A stretch of 64,000 bases of DNA. It comes from Eubacteriales bacterium (GTDB lineage: Bacteria; Bacillota_A; Clostridia; Saccharofermentanales; DTU023). A model generated the notes under the pieces. It was not told the origin of the DNA. It was given only the letters and a program-made list of their open reading frames with translations, and did no database searches. Every line of letters begins with the position of its first letter. The first letter of the stretch is position 1. Position numbers and translations under genes: made by a program. Positions 26,204-35,775 of the stretch are shown one piece after another. The DNA is taken from NCBI GenBank assembly GCA_030532185.1, contig JAUNLO010000002.1, forward strand, positions 1 to 64,000, given 5' to 3'.

Positions 26204-27910
26204 CTAATTATCTCTATTGTATGGTTGCATAAGTGTACTCGCAAGTGCCAGGGCTTTTTCGTCCTGGGAGGAACCGGCCAAAAGTCGAGCCAATTCTGCC
26301 CTGCGACCTGCAAGATCCAGCTTAGCTAGACGGGTAACTGTTCGGTCGCCCTGGACTTCCTTATAGATATGGAGGTGTTGGTCGGCCATGGCTGCAATCT
26401 GAGCTGTGTGGGTTACGGCAATTACCTGATGCTGGCCTCCTAGGGCCCTAAGTTTTTCGCCTAAGAGGTGGGCCGTTTGCCCGGAAATACCTGTATCAAT
26501 TTCGTCGAAGATGAGTAGAGGAATATTATCCAACTTGGCCAAGATAGATTTAAGAGCCAGGAGGATCCGAGAAGCTTCACCACCAGAAGCAATTTTGGCC
26601 AAGGGCATAAGCCCTTCCCCATAGTTGGTGGAAATTAAAAATTCAATCCGGTCTCGTCCCCCGGGAGCCCAGTAGTGGGGAGCGGCAGCTTCGGCCATCT
26701 GGACTTCCACTTGAAAATCAACCCCGGACATGTTGAGCTCGCCTAGGACGGCTTTAATCTCCTGGGATAAACGGAGGCCGGCCTCCAGACGTATCTCATG
26801 CATCTTTTGTGCTAAAGCTGCAGCCTGGTCTTGCCCCTCTTGCAGGTCAGCCCGTAACTGGCGAAAGTTACTTTCGGAATTTTTAGTAAAATCATAGTCT
26901 GCCTGCGCCTGTTCATAAAATGCGGCAACTTGGTCCCAGCCAGGCCCATACTTTTGCTCTAGGCGCTCCCAAGCTTCCATCCGGGCTCGCAGTTCTTCTC
27001 GGGATTCTGCCTGGCCAGCTAAGTCCAAAAGATAAGTCTTCAGCTGGCGGCTGTAGGCTTGTAGGTCGTCAGCCAGAACTTGCATACCCCCTAGTAGCTT
27101 GCTTAAGCGGGGGGAATAGCGCTCGGCTTTTTGCAGACTAGCCAGAGACCGGTTGAGGAAATTCAAGGCGCTATACTCCTGGTCCGGGTCCAGCAATTGC
27201 AAGCCTTCTGCCGTATAGCTACGTATCTTATCTAGTTCATTGAGTTCTTGAAAAGCCGCCTGCAAAGTATCCAGTTCTTCTCGGGACATAAAAGCCCCAG
27301 CCAGCTCTTGAATTTGGTAAGAGAGGAGGTCCAGCTTGCGTTCCCTTTCCTGGGGGTTCAAGCCTAACTCCTGTAGGGCTTTTAGTTTCTGGATGCGTTC
27401 TTGGCGCATGTCTGCCCACTGGCCCTTGAGTTCCCATAAGGTTTCGGGGCCGTAGCTATCCAGAATTTCAGCTTGTTTTTGAGGATCAAAGAGAGAAATT
27501 TGCTCATTTTGGGCATGGAGGTTGAAAAGATAGGTGCCTAAGTCACGCAAGAGGCTAATAGTAAGGGGCCGACCATTGACCTTTGCTATGGACCGTCCCT
27601 TACTATCTATTTCACGGTAGACTAGGAGTTCTTGACTCTGTAGCTCTTCCGGACTCAAAGCCAGGCGGTCTAGTAGGTCAGCCGGCAGGAGGGAGATGAC
27701 CTCCGTAAACAGGGCATATACCTGGGCTCGCTCAGCGGGCTTACGAACCAAATCACGACTGGCCCTTTGCCCCCCTATAAAGGCCAAGGCATCGAGAAAA
27801 ATAGATTTACCCGCACCGGTTTCACCTGAAATAATGGTAAGGCCCTCTTCCAGCCTGACCTCCAGATCTGAAATGAGGGCAAAATTACGAATCGTGAGCT
27901 CTAGGAGCAT
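26204..27910 (-). CDS. recN: DNA repair protein RecN
   Basis: A 568-residue SMC-like ATPase for double-strand break repair. The N-terminal Walker A (GETGAGKSIFLDAL), a long coiled-coil middle, and the C-terminal signature (ASGGEASRILLALKSIL) with Walker B (LLIFDEIDTGISG) are all visible. It follows argR by 8 bases, the usual Bacillota order nadK-argR-recN. Confidence 0.96.
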   Translation of the reverse strand: MLLELTIRNFALISDLEVRLEEGLTIISGETGAGKSIFLDALAFIGGQRASRDLVRKPAERAQVYALFTEVISLLPADLLDRLALSPEELQSQELLVYREIDSKGRSIAKVNGRPLTISLLRDLGTYLFNLHAQNEQISLFDPQKQAEILDSYGPETLWELKGQWADMRQERIQKLKALQELGLNPQERERKLDLLSYQIQELAGAFMSREELDTLQAAFQELNELDKIRSYTAEGLQLLDPDQEYSALNFLNRSLASLQKAERYSPRLSKLLGGMQVLADDLQAYSRQLKTYLLDLAGQAESREELRARMEAWERLEQKYGPGWDQVAAFYEQAQADYDFTKNSESNFRQLRADLQEGQDQAAALAQKMHEIRLEAGLRLSQEIKAVLGELNMSGVDFQVEVQMAEAAAPHYWAPGGRDRIEFLISTNYGEGLMPLAKIASGGEASRILLALKSILAKLDNIPLLIFDEIDTGISGQTAHLLGEKLRALGGQHQVIAVTHTAQIAAMADQHLHIYKEVQGDRTVTRLAKLDLAGRRAELARLLAGSSQDEKALALASTLMQPYNRDN

Positions 27911-27918
27911 CCCTACCT

Positions 27919-28401
27919 CTAGTGGCCCGGCAGTTCGGGGTCGATTTGTGAAACAGAGACCAAGTGGTCTTTCATCTGGCTGGCTGTCTCTTTACCAGGG
28001 GTTGCCACAAAGATCGTGTCATCACCCGCTATGGTGCCAATGAGGGAGTCCAAATGCATAGAATCCAGGGCGGAGGCAGCAGCTTGGGCCATGCCGGGTA
28101 GGGTCTTGATGATGACCAAGGCATCTGCGGTATGGATAGAGGTGACAGCCTCCCGGAACACCTTCATAAAGCGACCGGAGGCCCCTTCACCGGTTTGGGC
28201 CATAGGCACATATTTAAGTTCACCATTGGCGGTTGTAACCTTGATGATGCCTAACTCTTTTATGTCACGGGAAACTGTAGCTTGAGTAACGTGCATGCCC
28301 GCATCTTTTAAGGCCTCCACGAGGTCGCCTTGGGTTGAGATATTTTGGCTTTTAACAATTTGGAGGATACGCGATTGGCGTGGGTTTTTTGCATTTCTCA
28401 T
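27919..28401 (-). CDS. argR: Arginine repressor ArgR
   Basis: A 160-residue ArgR/AhrC-type regulator. The N-terminal winged helix has SRILQIVKSQNISTQGDLVEALKDAG and TQATVSRDIKELGIIKV; the C-terminal domain has the arginine-binding GTIAGDDTIFV segment. It normally represses arginine synthesis and can activate arginine catabolism. It overlaps nadK by 4 bases. It is relevant to the arginine block at 3-8.5 kb, although no ARG box was identified there. Confidence 0.95.
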   Translation of the reverse strand: MRNAKNPRQSRILQIVKSQNISTQGDLVEALKDAGMHVTQATVSRDIKELGIIKVTTANGELKYVPMAQTGEGASGRFMKVFREAVTSIHTADALVIIKTLPGMAQAAASALDSMHLDSLIGTIAGDDTIFVATPGKETASQMKDHLVSVSQIDPELPGH

Positions 28402-29210
28402 CTTAGCATTCCCCTTTCTTGAATCTTTTGGGGCAGGGCCTGGTAAAAACGATCATCCCCTAAACGGAGGATAGTAAAAGGCCTGCGTGATTTTTGTATT
28501 TTTATCGTACCTTGCTCAATTTTAATTGATTGCTTGCCATCAGCCGATACCATGGCCGAGGAGCAGTCATCACTCAATCTAAGCTCTATTGTAGCATCTC
28601 CGGGAGCCAAATAGCTACGATTATGCAAGGTATGCGGACAAATTGGTGTGATTAAAATTACATCCATACCCGGATGGACGATAGGTCCTCCCGCTGCTAA
28701 GGAATAGGCAGTGGAACCCGTAGGCGTAGAGATGATTAAGCCATCGCCAGAAATACGCTCCACGGGGTTAGAGTTGATCCAAAAGTCTACCGTAACAATC
28801 CGGCCTCCGGCCAACCGCATTACTACCACGTCGTTGAGTGCCTCACGGGTGTGCAAGACTTGACCTTGGTCATCCAAAACTTGCATAGTCAGCATGAGTC
28901 TTTGGTCCAGGCTATATTGGCCTCGGCAGATCTGGTCGACGGCCTGACTTAGATACTGGGGATCAATCTCCGTAAGAAAACCGACTGAGCCTAGGTTGAC
29001 TCCAATGCATGCCTTATCTCGTGCACTTTCAATTTGAGCCAGGGAAAGAAAGGTTCCATCCCCTCCCAGAGAAATAAACAAGTCGGCTTGGTCAAAGTCT
29101 GCGACTTCAGTAACCACCCCTACCCCCCGGTCTGCGAAGAGTTGGGTTAGTTGCTTGCGATAATTGTAGTTATGATCGCGCTGGGGATTTGCAAAAAGTC
29201 CGACTATCAT
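28398..29210 (-). CDS. nadK: NAD kinase
   Basis: A 270-residue kinase making NADP from NAD with ATP or polyphosphate. The catalytic GGDGTFL motif, the NLGSVGFLTEI segment and the SGDGLIISTPTGSTAYSLAAGGPI motif are intact. It overlaps dxs upstream and argR downstream by 4 bases each. Confidence 0.96.
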   Translation of the reverse strand: MIVGLFANPQRDHNYNYRKQLTQLFADRGVGVVTEVADFDQADLFISLGGDGTFLSLAQIESARDKACIGVNLGSVGFLTEIDPQYLSQAVDQICRGQYSLDQRLMLTMQVLDDQGQVLHTREALNDVVVMRLAGGRIVTVDFWINSNPVERISGDGLIISTPTGSTAYSLAAGGPIVHPGMDVILITPICPHTLHNRSYLAPGDATIELRLSDDCSSAMVSADGKQSIKIEQGTIKIQKSRRPFTILRLGDDRFYQALPQKIQERGMLR

Positions 29211-31093
29211 GGGTCTACCTCTTGAACTTCTTGGATAAAATTGCCTATTTGCTGGGCTAGGCCTGACGCATCCAGACCTTCTGCCTGCAAGAGGTCGGTC
29301 CGGCCGGCCTGACCTCTAAGCGGGTCATCCACCGCAATAATCTTATAGCGAAAATCCCCAACTTGGCCGGAAAGTTGTAAGAGCGCTTGACTGGCAAAGC
29401 CGTAAGAACTATGAGCTTCTTCCACAATAAGGAGGCGGCGGGTCTGGGCCAGCGAGCTCTTGACCAAACTTAGGTCTGCTCCCTTGCCACAGACTAAGGA
29501 GAATAGGTCACCGCGGGGACCTCCCGCCTGGGCTAGGTCTTGACTCGCAGCCAGGCCCACTCCAGCTAAGCTTCCAAAAACTAGTAGGGTGTAGTCACTA
29601 CCCTGGGCCAGCTGGCGGGCTGCCAAGATAGAGCGTTGATCATCAGCTAAAGCTAGGTCCGGCTTGGCCTGGGCCTTGGGATAGCGTACCATGACCGGGC
29701 CTTCCTGACTCAAGGCATAGTCTAAAATCAGGTCTAAATCTACACTATCGGCGGGGGCAAAAAGCTGCAGATTAGGCAGGGCCTGGAAGATGGCAGTATC
29801 GTAGAGACCTTGGTGGGTTTCTCCGTCATTGCCTACCAGACCGGCCCGGTCTAAGAGGAGGGTTACCCCCACATTTTGCAGACAAATATCATGCAGAATT
29901 TGGTCCACCGCTCGCTGGCTAAAGGTGGAATAGATTGCCGCAAAGGGGCGCAAGCCTCCCAGAGCCAAGCCGGCTGCCAAACTGGCAGCGTGTTGTTCCG
30001 CAATGCCTACATCGTAGAAGCGGTCGGGATAGGCTGCTGCGAAGGCATCCAAACCTGTACCTTGGGCCATGGCCGCTGTAATCGCACAAACGCGTTGATC
30101 TTTAGCCCCCAGGTCTAAGAGTTTACGGGATAGACAGGCGGAAAAAGTGTATTGGGGGACCTCAGAAGTAGGCAGACCTGCTTGCAGGTCAAATTTCCCC
30201 ACCCCGTGATAGGAAGCGGGGTCTTCCTCCGCAAAGCTATAGCCCCTCCCCTTTTGGGTAATTACGTGGAGCACTGTAGGGTGGCTGGAATCCTGCAAGG
30301 CTTTGAGTGAGGTGAGCAAGGCCTCGAAATCATGGCCATCCACCGGGCCATAATAACGAAAGCCCAAACTTTCGAAGAAGGCCGAATTTTGATTAAGACG
30401 TAAACGGAAAATTTTCTTTAATTTACCCAAACCCAGGCGGAGGAGGCTTTGGGGACTCAGCCTCCCACTAACCTTATGCTTTAAGTCACGGTAGGAGGGG
30501 GAAACCCTTAATTTTTCAAGGTGGCGGGCCAGCCCCCCCACATTCTGGTCAATAGACATCTGATTGTCATTGAGAATAATTTTCAGAGCATCTTGCTTTT
30601 GCCCTGCATCGTTCAAGGCTTCATAGCTGACACCCCCCGTGAGTCCTCCATCGCCAATGAGGACAATATTCTGCCGCTTGCGTCCTTGTAAACGGTCTGC
30701 CCTTTGATAGCCTAAGGCAATAGAAATAGCATCGGAGGAATGACCCGCATTGTAGAAGTCATAGGGGGATTCGCTGGACTTGGGAAAACCGGAGAGGCCA
30801 CCCTGCTGGCGCAAGTGGGCAAAGCCCGCCTGCCGTCCCGTGATTAGCTTCCAGGTGTAGCACTGATGGCCCACGTCAAAGATTAGGCGGTCCCCCTGAG
30901 GACCAAAATTAAAAACTTTGGCCAAAGCCAAGGTTAATTCAACCGTACCTAGATTAGAGGCTAAATGTCCTCCGTGCTGTGCTACAGCCTGGATAATCTC
31001 TTTACGACACGCTGCGGCTAATTGCTCTAGCTCGGCTATAGTATAACCTTTAAGGTCTTGGGGCTTGTGGAGGTCCGGGAAATCTTCTTGCAT
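29207..31093 (-). CDS. dxs: 1-deoxy-D-xylulose-5-phosphate synthase
   Basis: A 628-residue thiamine-diphosphate enzyme, the first step of the MEP isoprenoid pathway. The ThDP motif GDGGLTGGVSYEALNDAG, the GHQCYTWKLITGR and DRAGLVGNDGETHQG segments and the transketolase C-terminal domain are present. The start codon overlaps the xseB stop as TAATG. Its place between xseB and nadK is typical of Bacillota. Confidence 0.96.
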   Translation of the reverse strand: MQEDFPDLHKPQDLKGYTIAELEQLAAACRKEIIQAVAQHGGHLASNLGTVELTLALAKVFNFGPQGDRLIFDVGHQCYTWKLITGRQAGFAHLRQQGGLSGFPKSSESPYDFYNAGHSSDAISIALGYQRADRLQGRKRQNIVLIGDGGLTGGVSYEALNDAGQKQDALKIILNDNQMSIDQNVGGLARHLEKLRVSPSYRDLKHKVSGRLSPQSLLRLGLGKLKKIFRLRLNQNSAFFESLGFRYYGPVDGHDFEALLTSLKALQDSSHPTVLHVITQKGRGYSFAEEDPASYHGVGKFDLQAGLPTSEVPQYTFSACLSRKLLDLGAKDQRVCAITAAMAQGTGLDAFAAAYPDRFYDVGIAEQHAASLAAGLALGGLRPFAAIYSTFSQRAVDQILHDICLQNVGVTLLLDRAGLVGNDGETHQGLYDTAIFQALPNLQLFAPADSVDLDLILDYALSQEGPVMVRYPKAQAKPDLALADDQRSILAARQLAQGSDYTLLVFGSLAGVGLAASQDLAQAGGPRGDLFSLVCGKGADLSLVKSSLAQTRRLLIVEEAHSSYGFASQALLQLSGQVGDFRYKIIAVDDPLRGQAGRTDLLQAEGLDASGLAQQIGNFIQEVQEVDP

Positions 31094-31389
31094 TATGCTT
31101 CCCCTAAACTGAAGTCCTGCTCGATGATTTCCCCCTCTGGGCTAAGACCCAACTGACTTACCCGGTCCTCCATATTTTGTAGAATGGCCGAGCAGTGTTT
31201 AGCCAAGGTCAAGCCGCGCTCATATAGCTGAGCAGATTCCTCTAGCTTGGCCTCGCCCAGTTCCAGACGTTTGACAATCTGCTCAAGCTCAGCGATGGCC
31301 TCCTCATAGGACAAGTCTCCTAGAGCCTGTCCTGTGGGCTGGGCAGTTTCTTCCGAAAAATTAGAACTAGTAATTTGAGCATCTAACAT
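31093..31389 (-). CDS. xseB: Exodeoxyribonuclease VII small subunit
   Basis: A 98-residue small subunit with the family core SYEEAIAELEQIVKRLELGEAKLEESAQLYERG, a helical hairpin that binds XseA. About 20 extra N-terminal residues precede the core. It sits between xseA and dxs. Confidence 0.93.
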   Translation of the reverse strand: MLDAQITSSNFSEETAQPTGQALGDLSYEEAIAELEQIVKRLELGEAKLEESAQLYERGLTLAKHCSAILQNMEDRVSQLGLSPEGEIIEQDFSLGEA

Positions 31390-31428
31390 AGCTAACTCCT
31401 TGATAATACAAAATCCCCTCCTGTGCCC

Positions 31429-32709
31429 TTAGCTAGGCTGGGTGAAACTCTTCAATTCAACAATTTCCGCCTGGGCCTCACCATCAATGAAACGGATAGC
31501 TACCCTAGTCCCAGCCTGCAATTGCTCTAGGCGGGAAACAATACTTCCTGCTTCATCTATAACTGCAGTGTAGCCTCTTTGTAGAATATGATAGGGATTA
31601 AGCAGACTTAACTTTTCCTGGAGATAAGCCTGCTCATGCTGCCGCTTAGTAAGTTGATGACGGTAGCTCCTGTGGAGGTCCTTGCGGAGGCCAGCCAAGG
31701 CCTGCTTCCGCAGCTGAAGGCTGTGTAGGGGGGATTGTAAGATAGGCCGGTTCACTAGGCTATCCAGGGTCTGATTTTCCTCGGCCAAGCGACTAGTCCA
31801 AGCCCTGTAGAGACGGCGACCCGCTGCCTGTGTTTCCTGTTTACCCAAGGCAATTTGTCGGGCTAAGCCCTGGCCTAAGTCCCTAGCCAGCTCACGTACA
31901 CGCTGTAAAAGTTCAGCCTTAACGGGTACGGCCAGTTCTGCTGCCGCCGAAGGGGTAGGAGCTCTTAAGTCAGCCACAAAGTCAGAGATAGAAAAATCTA
32001 TCTCATGGCCCACCGCCGAAATAATAGGGATCTGCGATTGGTAAATAGCTTCAGCCACCACCCGCTCATTAAAGGGCCACAGGTCCTCTTGCGAGCCTCC
32101 TCCTCTCCCCACGATCAGCAAATCCACCTCCCGGAGATGGTTAAAGATCTGTATGGCCCGAGCAATCTCCGGGGCAGCTGACGGACCTTGGACGGCTACA
32201 GGAATCAGTTGCAGTTTAATACCGGGGAAACGCCGCTGACTCACATTAATAATGTCGTGCACAGCTGCACCTTTGGCTGAAGTTACCAGACCCAGGGTGC
32301 GTGGCAAAAAAGGTAACGGCTTTTTATGTTGCGGATCAAAATAACCCTTAGCTTCCAGCTCTGCTTTGAGGGCGGCAAATTGCTGCCAGAGGCTACCTTG
32401 CCCGCCCAGCTCAAGGCTTTGGGCGTAAAACTGGAAACGGCCATCCCTTTGATAGAGGCCGGCCCGTCCTCTTAAGATAACTTGACCACCAATTTGCGGT
32501 TTGGCTCTCAGTCGACTAAAATCCTGGCGGAACATGACGCAGGACACACTGGCTTGGGCATCTTTCAAGGTAAAGTAGTAATGGCCGGAAGCAGCCAGGG
32601 TAGCCTGGGAAATTTCGCCTATCAGCTCACAATCTGCCAAGGGAGGCTGGCTAAGTAGCCTTTGGGCCAGAGCATTGAATTCGGAAACTGTAAAGCGGCC
32701 TAAACTCAT
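31429..32709 (-). CDS. xseA: Exodeoxyribonuclease VII large subunit
   Basis: A 426-residue catalytic subunit of exonuclease VII, which degrades single-stranded DNA from both ends. It has the N-terminal OB fold (LIGEISQATLAASGHYYFTLKD), the catalytic core with GRGGGSQEDLWPFN and SAVGHEIDFSISDFVADLRAPTPSAAAEL, and a coiled-coil C-terminus that binds XseB. It overlaps nusB by 4 bases. Confidence 0.96.
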   Translation of the reverse strand: MSLGRFTVSEFNALAQRLLSQPPLADCELIGEISQATLAASGHYYFTLKDAQASVSCVMFRQDFSRLRAKPQIGGQVILRGRAGLYQRDGRFQFYAQSLELGGQGSLWQQFAALKAELEAKGYFDPQHKKPLPFLPRTLGLVTSAKGAAVHDIINVSQRRFPGIKLQLIPVAVQGPSAAPEIARAIQIFNHLREVDLLIVGRGGGSQEDLWPFNERVVAEAIYQSQIPIISAVGHEIDFSISDFVADLRAPTPSAAAELAVPVKAELLQRVRELARDLGQGLARQIALGKQETQAAGRRLYRAWTSRLAEENQTLDSLVNRPILQSPLHSLQLRKQALAGLRKDLHRSYRHQLTKRQHEQAYLQEKLSLLNPYHILQRGYTAVIDEAGSIVSRLEQLQAGTRVAIRFIDGEAQAEIVELKSFTQPS

Positions 32710-33116
32710 TCCTTGGCCTCATGCTGGCGGTACAGCGAACCCAGCACGGCATTAATATAGGAATGAGCCCCCTCATCCGAATAAAGCTTGGCTAGTTGTA
32801 CCGCTTCTGAAATAGCTACTGCAGCCGGTACATCCTCGGAATACTTGATTTCAAACCAAGCCATCCGCAAGATATTCTGATCCAGGAGGGGAAGGCGGTC
32901 AAATTTCCAGTCCACAAGGGCAGGGGTAATTTCCTGATCTAATTCTGCGCTATGCTGAGTCACGCCCTCCACCAACTTGTGGAAAAACTTCAAGTCAGAC
33001 TCTGTAAAGTCGTTATAGCTTAAAAAGCGTTCTTCCTGCTGGTCAGAGTCACCCTCCTGTACAGCCAGTTGGTACAAAAACCGCAGGGCTTGTTCACGAA
33101 TTTCACTTCTGGTCAT
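32706..33116 (-). CDS. nusB: Transcription antitermination factor NusB
   Basis: A 136-residue all-helical RNA-binding protein for rRNA antitermination. REQALRFLYQLAVQEG at the start and VAISEAVQLAKLYSDEGAHSYINAVLGS near the end are typical. It is 9 bases from the DUF2273 gene and overlaps xseA. Confidence 0.95.
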   Translation of the reverse strand: MTRSEIREQALRFLYQLAVQEGDSDQQEERFLSYNDFTESDLKFFHKLVEGVTQHSAELDQEITPALVDWKFDRLPLLDQNILRMAWFEIKYSEDVPAAVAISEAVQLAKLYSDEGAHSYINAVLGSLYRQHEAKE

Positions 33117-33125
33117 ACTTTGCCC

Positions 33126-33377
33126 CTATCTAAAAAATCCGGGTGGAAAGATTTTATCTAAAAAGTCTCGCACCGAGCCGTAACGTGTGAACAGGCGCAG
33201 GCCAATAATGTAGCCAAGCAGGGTCATCAGCAGTACAAAAAGGGTCTTCCACAAGCCGAAGAGGATGAGGAGTAGGCCCAGAATAAAACCTAAAATTGCA
33301 CCCTTACCACCCGTGGAAAGGTGCTCTATATCTTGAGAAATCTGTTGGAGCAGGGACTTATTCTCAGGCATGACCAA
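33126..33377 (-). CDS. Small membrane protein, DUF2273 family
   Basis: An 83-residue protein with two membrane segments in its middle (GAILGFILGLLLILFGLWKT and LFVLLMTLLGYIIGL) and the ending DKIFPPGFFR. This is the DUF2273 type found next to Asp23 and AmaP genes. The start may be TTG at 33377 or ATG at 33371; neither has a clear ribosome site, which suggests coupling to amaP, whose stop is 3 bases upstream. Confidence 0.8.
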   Translation of the reverse strand: MVMPENKSLLQQISQDIEHLSTGGKGAILGFILGLLLILFGLWKTLFVLLMTLLGYIIGLRLFTRYGSVRDFLDKIFPPGFFR

Positions 33378-33379
33378 AA

Positions 33380-33931
33380 CTAACGCTCTATGCGGGCAGA
33401 AACTGTATCAACCTGGCTGACTTTTATCGGGACCTCTGCCACCTGAATCCCGGTATAGCGCTCGATATCTTTCTTAACTCTTTCCTGTACCTTGGTCATC
33501 ATGGCGGGAATTTCCACATCAGGATAAGAAGTGATATTCAAGCTTACGATAATATTATCGCCGTCTTTAGGGGCCACCCGGGCTTTCACGGACTTAACAC
33601 CGGCCTGGGCATTATTTGCCGCATTGAGGGCAATACTTTCTATAGCATCTACCCCAATATCCACATCACCTAGGTTAGAGGACCTCACCCGAGCTTTGTG
33701 CAGGCGGCCTGTCATAATCGTGAGCAAGAGGGCCACCAGAGCTACGATAAAAATAATTATGGAGGCCACCACAATGGAGCCTTGCCAACCCGAGACTTTT
33801 TGGATACGCAGGAGGAAGGCAATCATGGCTGACATAATATCTTCTGACAGAAACATGAGGATCGTGATTAATGACCCCAAGGCAATCAGGAAGGAAAAAA
33901 TTACAGCTAAAATACGATTCCAGCGGCTCAT
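33380..33931 (-). CDS. amaP: AmaP-like membrane anchor for Asp23 family protein
   Basis: A 183-residue protein with two N-terminal membrane helices (about 8-28 and 52-72) and a cytoplasmic Asp23-like domain with VGVDAIESIALNAANNAQAGVKSVKARV-type sequence. In Staphylococcus, AmaP anchors Asp23 at the membrane as part of envelope stress response. It overlaps the upstream asp23-like gene by 4 bases. Confidence 0.85.
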   Translation of the reverse strand: MSRWNRILAVIFSFLIALGSLITILMFLSEDIMSAMIAFLLRIQKVSGWQGSIVVASIIIFIVALVALLLTIMTGRLHKARVRSSNLGDVDIGVDAIESIALNAANNAQAGVKSVKARVAPKDGDNIIVSLNITSYPDVEIPAMMTKVQERVKKDIERYTGIQVAEVPIKVSQVDTVSARIER

Positions 33932-34305
33932 ACTTGTGCTCCTTCTTCGACGACGCCCATAATTTGCACATTGACCTCGTTCACAATTAGTCCCGTGTAT
34001 TCCTCGACATCGGACTTGATTTTCTCCTGTACTGCCCAGGCCACGTCCGGCAAAATATAGCCGTAAAACATAATGGGGTAAACGTCTATGTTGACTATAG
34101 CCGTATCCTGCCGGTCAAAACGTACCCTTACACCCTTGCCGTAATGCTCAGCCCCCAGGGCCTCCTTTAGCGAAACCACCAAACCGGTATCGAGCTTAGC
34201 CACACCAGCTACGCTGAGGGCTGCCTCAGCTGCATATTGGGCAATAAAGCCCTGGGAGAGGGTGCGCTCTCCCTTGATGGGCGGATATTCGCTAAAGTCA
34301 GGCAT
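33928..34305 (-). CDS. Asp23/Gls24 family envelope stress response protein
   Basis: A 125-residue Asp23-family protein. It has the pattern IAQYAAEAALSVAGVAKL, a short beta-rich core (VRFDRQDTAIVNIDVYPIMFYG) and VAWAVQEKIKSDVEEYTGLIVNEVNVQIMGV. It forms a tight unit with amaP and DUF2273 between efp and nusB. Confidence 0.88.
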   Translation of the reverse strand: MPDFSEYPPIKGERTLSQGFIAQYAAEAALSVAGVAKLDTGLVVSLKEALGAEHYGKGVRVRFDRQDTAIVNIDVYPIMFYGYILPDVAWAVQEKIKSDVEEYTGLIVNEVNVQIMGVVEEGAQV

Positions 34306-34326
34306 AGTTTAATAGTCAGTTACGAC

Positions 34327-34890
34327 TTAGGACTTGGCTCTTTCCATATAGTCGCCTGTGCGGGTGTCAATACGGATAACATCACCCTGGTTGATGAAGA
34401 GGGGGACCCGAATTTCCGCACCAGTTTCTACAATAGCCGACTTGGTAGCATTGGTAGCTGTATCGCCCCGTACCCCAGGTTCACATTCTGTAACTTCTAA
34501 TTCCACAAAGTTAGGAATTTCAATGGAGATAACTTCACCCTTATAGGACATCATGCGGACTTCCATATTTTCCTTGAGGAAGCGCAGGCCGTCACCAATG
34601 GCCTCCGCATCCACGGGGATTTGTTCAAAAGTTTCCGTGTTCATGAAGTAGTAAAGGTTGCCATCATTGTAAAGGTAGGTCATATCATCTCGGTTCAGCT
34701 GTACTTCCTCATATTTTTCGTTTGGGTTAAAGCTGTTTTCAACAACCGAGCCAGTTTTGATATTCCGATATTTAGTACGGACAAAGGCTGCCCCCTTACC
34801 GGGCTTAACATGTTGGAACTCTACTACTTGATAGAGTTGACCATCCATCTCAAAGCATACACCGTTGCGAAAATCACCTGCACTAATCAT
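34327..34890 (-). CDS. efp: Elongation factor P
   Basis: A 187-residue three-domain factor that relieves ribosome stalling at polyproline. The start at 34890 is chosen because AGGAGG precedes that ATG by 5-6 bases and the protein then begins [10 protein letters not shown] as in other EF-P; the longer open frame to 35034 is not needed. The tip loop KPGKGAAF contains the lysine that is modified in Bacillus-type EF-P. The C-terminus [18 protein letters not shown] is typical. Confidence 0.97.
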   Translation of the reverse strand: MISAGDFRNGVCFEMDGQLYQVVEFQHVKPGKGAAFVRTKYRNIKTGSVVENSFNPNEKYEEVQLNRDDMTYLYNDGNLYYFMNTETFEQIPVDAEAIGDGLRFLKENMEVRMMSYKGEVISIEIPNFVELEVTECEPGVRGDTATNATKSAIVETGAEIRVPLFINQGDVIRIDTRTGDYMERAKS

Positions 34891-35065
34891 AAATCCTCCT
34901 AAAATTGAACAATAAAGGCCAAGCCACTTATTGGTCGCATGTTTGATTTTATAAACTTTTAATATTATATTGTATGAGGCCTTTGCAAGATAGACTTGCT
35001 GGCCCTTGCAAGCAAGACTTGACCCAGGAGTCAAGCTAAGCGACGGGAGATCTCCGGCCCATTTC

Positions 35066-35620
35066 CTAGCTTCCAGTAAGGAATCGCCCCAAGTCCTTAG
35101 ACTGGCTAGGTAGGCGGGGAGCTCGGCGGGGGTCCTGGCCCAGCTTAAGCAGAAGGAGCTCCAACTGACGTTTGAGTCTGAGGCCCCAGCCCTCCTTGCC
35201 GGCCAAACTCTTGGCTAAAATAGCGGTGGCCCCCAGGGCTCTAGCACACCAGAGGTCTGTAAAGATCTGGTCACCTACTATTGCCACTTGGCTGGCCTTT
35301 AAGCCCAACTTCTCCATATGTTTTCGCAAGCTAAAGGGTAAGGGTTTCGAAGCTTGTCCCACATAATCCAGACCTAAATTCCGGCAAAAATTAGCGGCCC
35401 TGGCCGTGGCGGCATTGGACAGAACAGACACACCCAGGCCGGCCTCCTGGATATCCTGGCTAACGAGCCTCGTCCGCTCTCCAGCCTCCCGGCTGCCGTG
35501 CAACTCCAAGGTGTTATCTATATCTAAATATACCTGGCGAATCCCCTGCTTGGCCAGATAGGACCAGTCCACTTCTAAGAGTTCATCTACATAAAAATCT
35601 GGTATAAATAATTTAGCCAT
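35066..35620 (-). CDS. yqeG: YqeG-family HAD IIIA phosphatase
   Basis: A 184-residue HAD-superfamily protein. Motif I is [12 protein letters not shown], where YqeG proteins have DxDNTL; motif III/IV is [23 protein letters not shown]. The C-terminal tail is basic. In Bacillus yqeG belongs to the yqeH-aroE-nadD region; here it sits alone upstream of efp. The substrate is unknown. Confidence 0.85.
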   Translation of the reverse strand: MAKLFIPDFYVDELLEVDWSYLAKQGIRQVYLDIDNTLELHGSREAGERTRLVSQDIQEAGLGVSVLSNAATARAANFCRNLGLDYVGQASKPLPFSLRKHMEKLGLKASQVAIVGDQIFTDLWCARALGATAILAKSLAGKEGWGLRLKRQLELLLLKLGQDPRRAPRLPSQSKDLGRFLTGS

Positions 35621-35775
35621 TTTTACCTCATATACTCCCAGAGAATCCCAAGGAATTCCTTAAAGGCAAGCTCCCACATCAGCTTTTGCCGCATTATAAC
35701 AAACAAGATGGCAGAGCTGAGGTCTACATGCTATCATGAGGCGCTTTCACTTGCCAAAATAAGGAGGTAGGAATC

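Noticed and set aside
33531..33962. A 143-residue plus-strand frame opposite amaP and asp23
   Set aside because: It mirrors well-supported minus-strand genes and shows no recognisable motif.
34891..35034. 48-codon N-terminal extension of elongation factor P
   Set aside because: A strong AGGAGG site and the family N-terminus place the start at 34890; the extension covers the leader and a TATAAT-like region.
35621..35775. Possible lysine riboswitch upstream of the aspartokinase
   Set aside because: The gap is only 155 bases, with no matching multi-helix core and no terminator hairpin.
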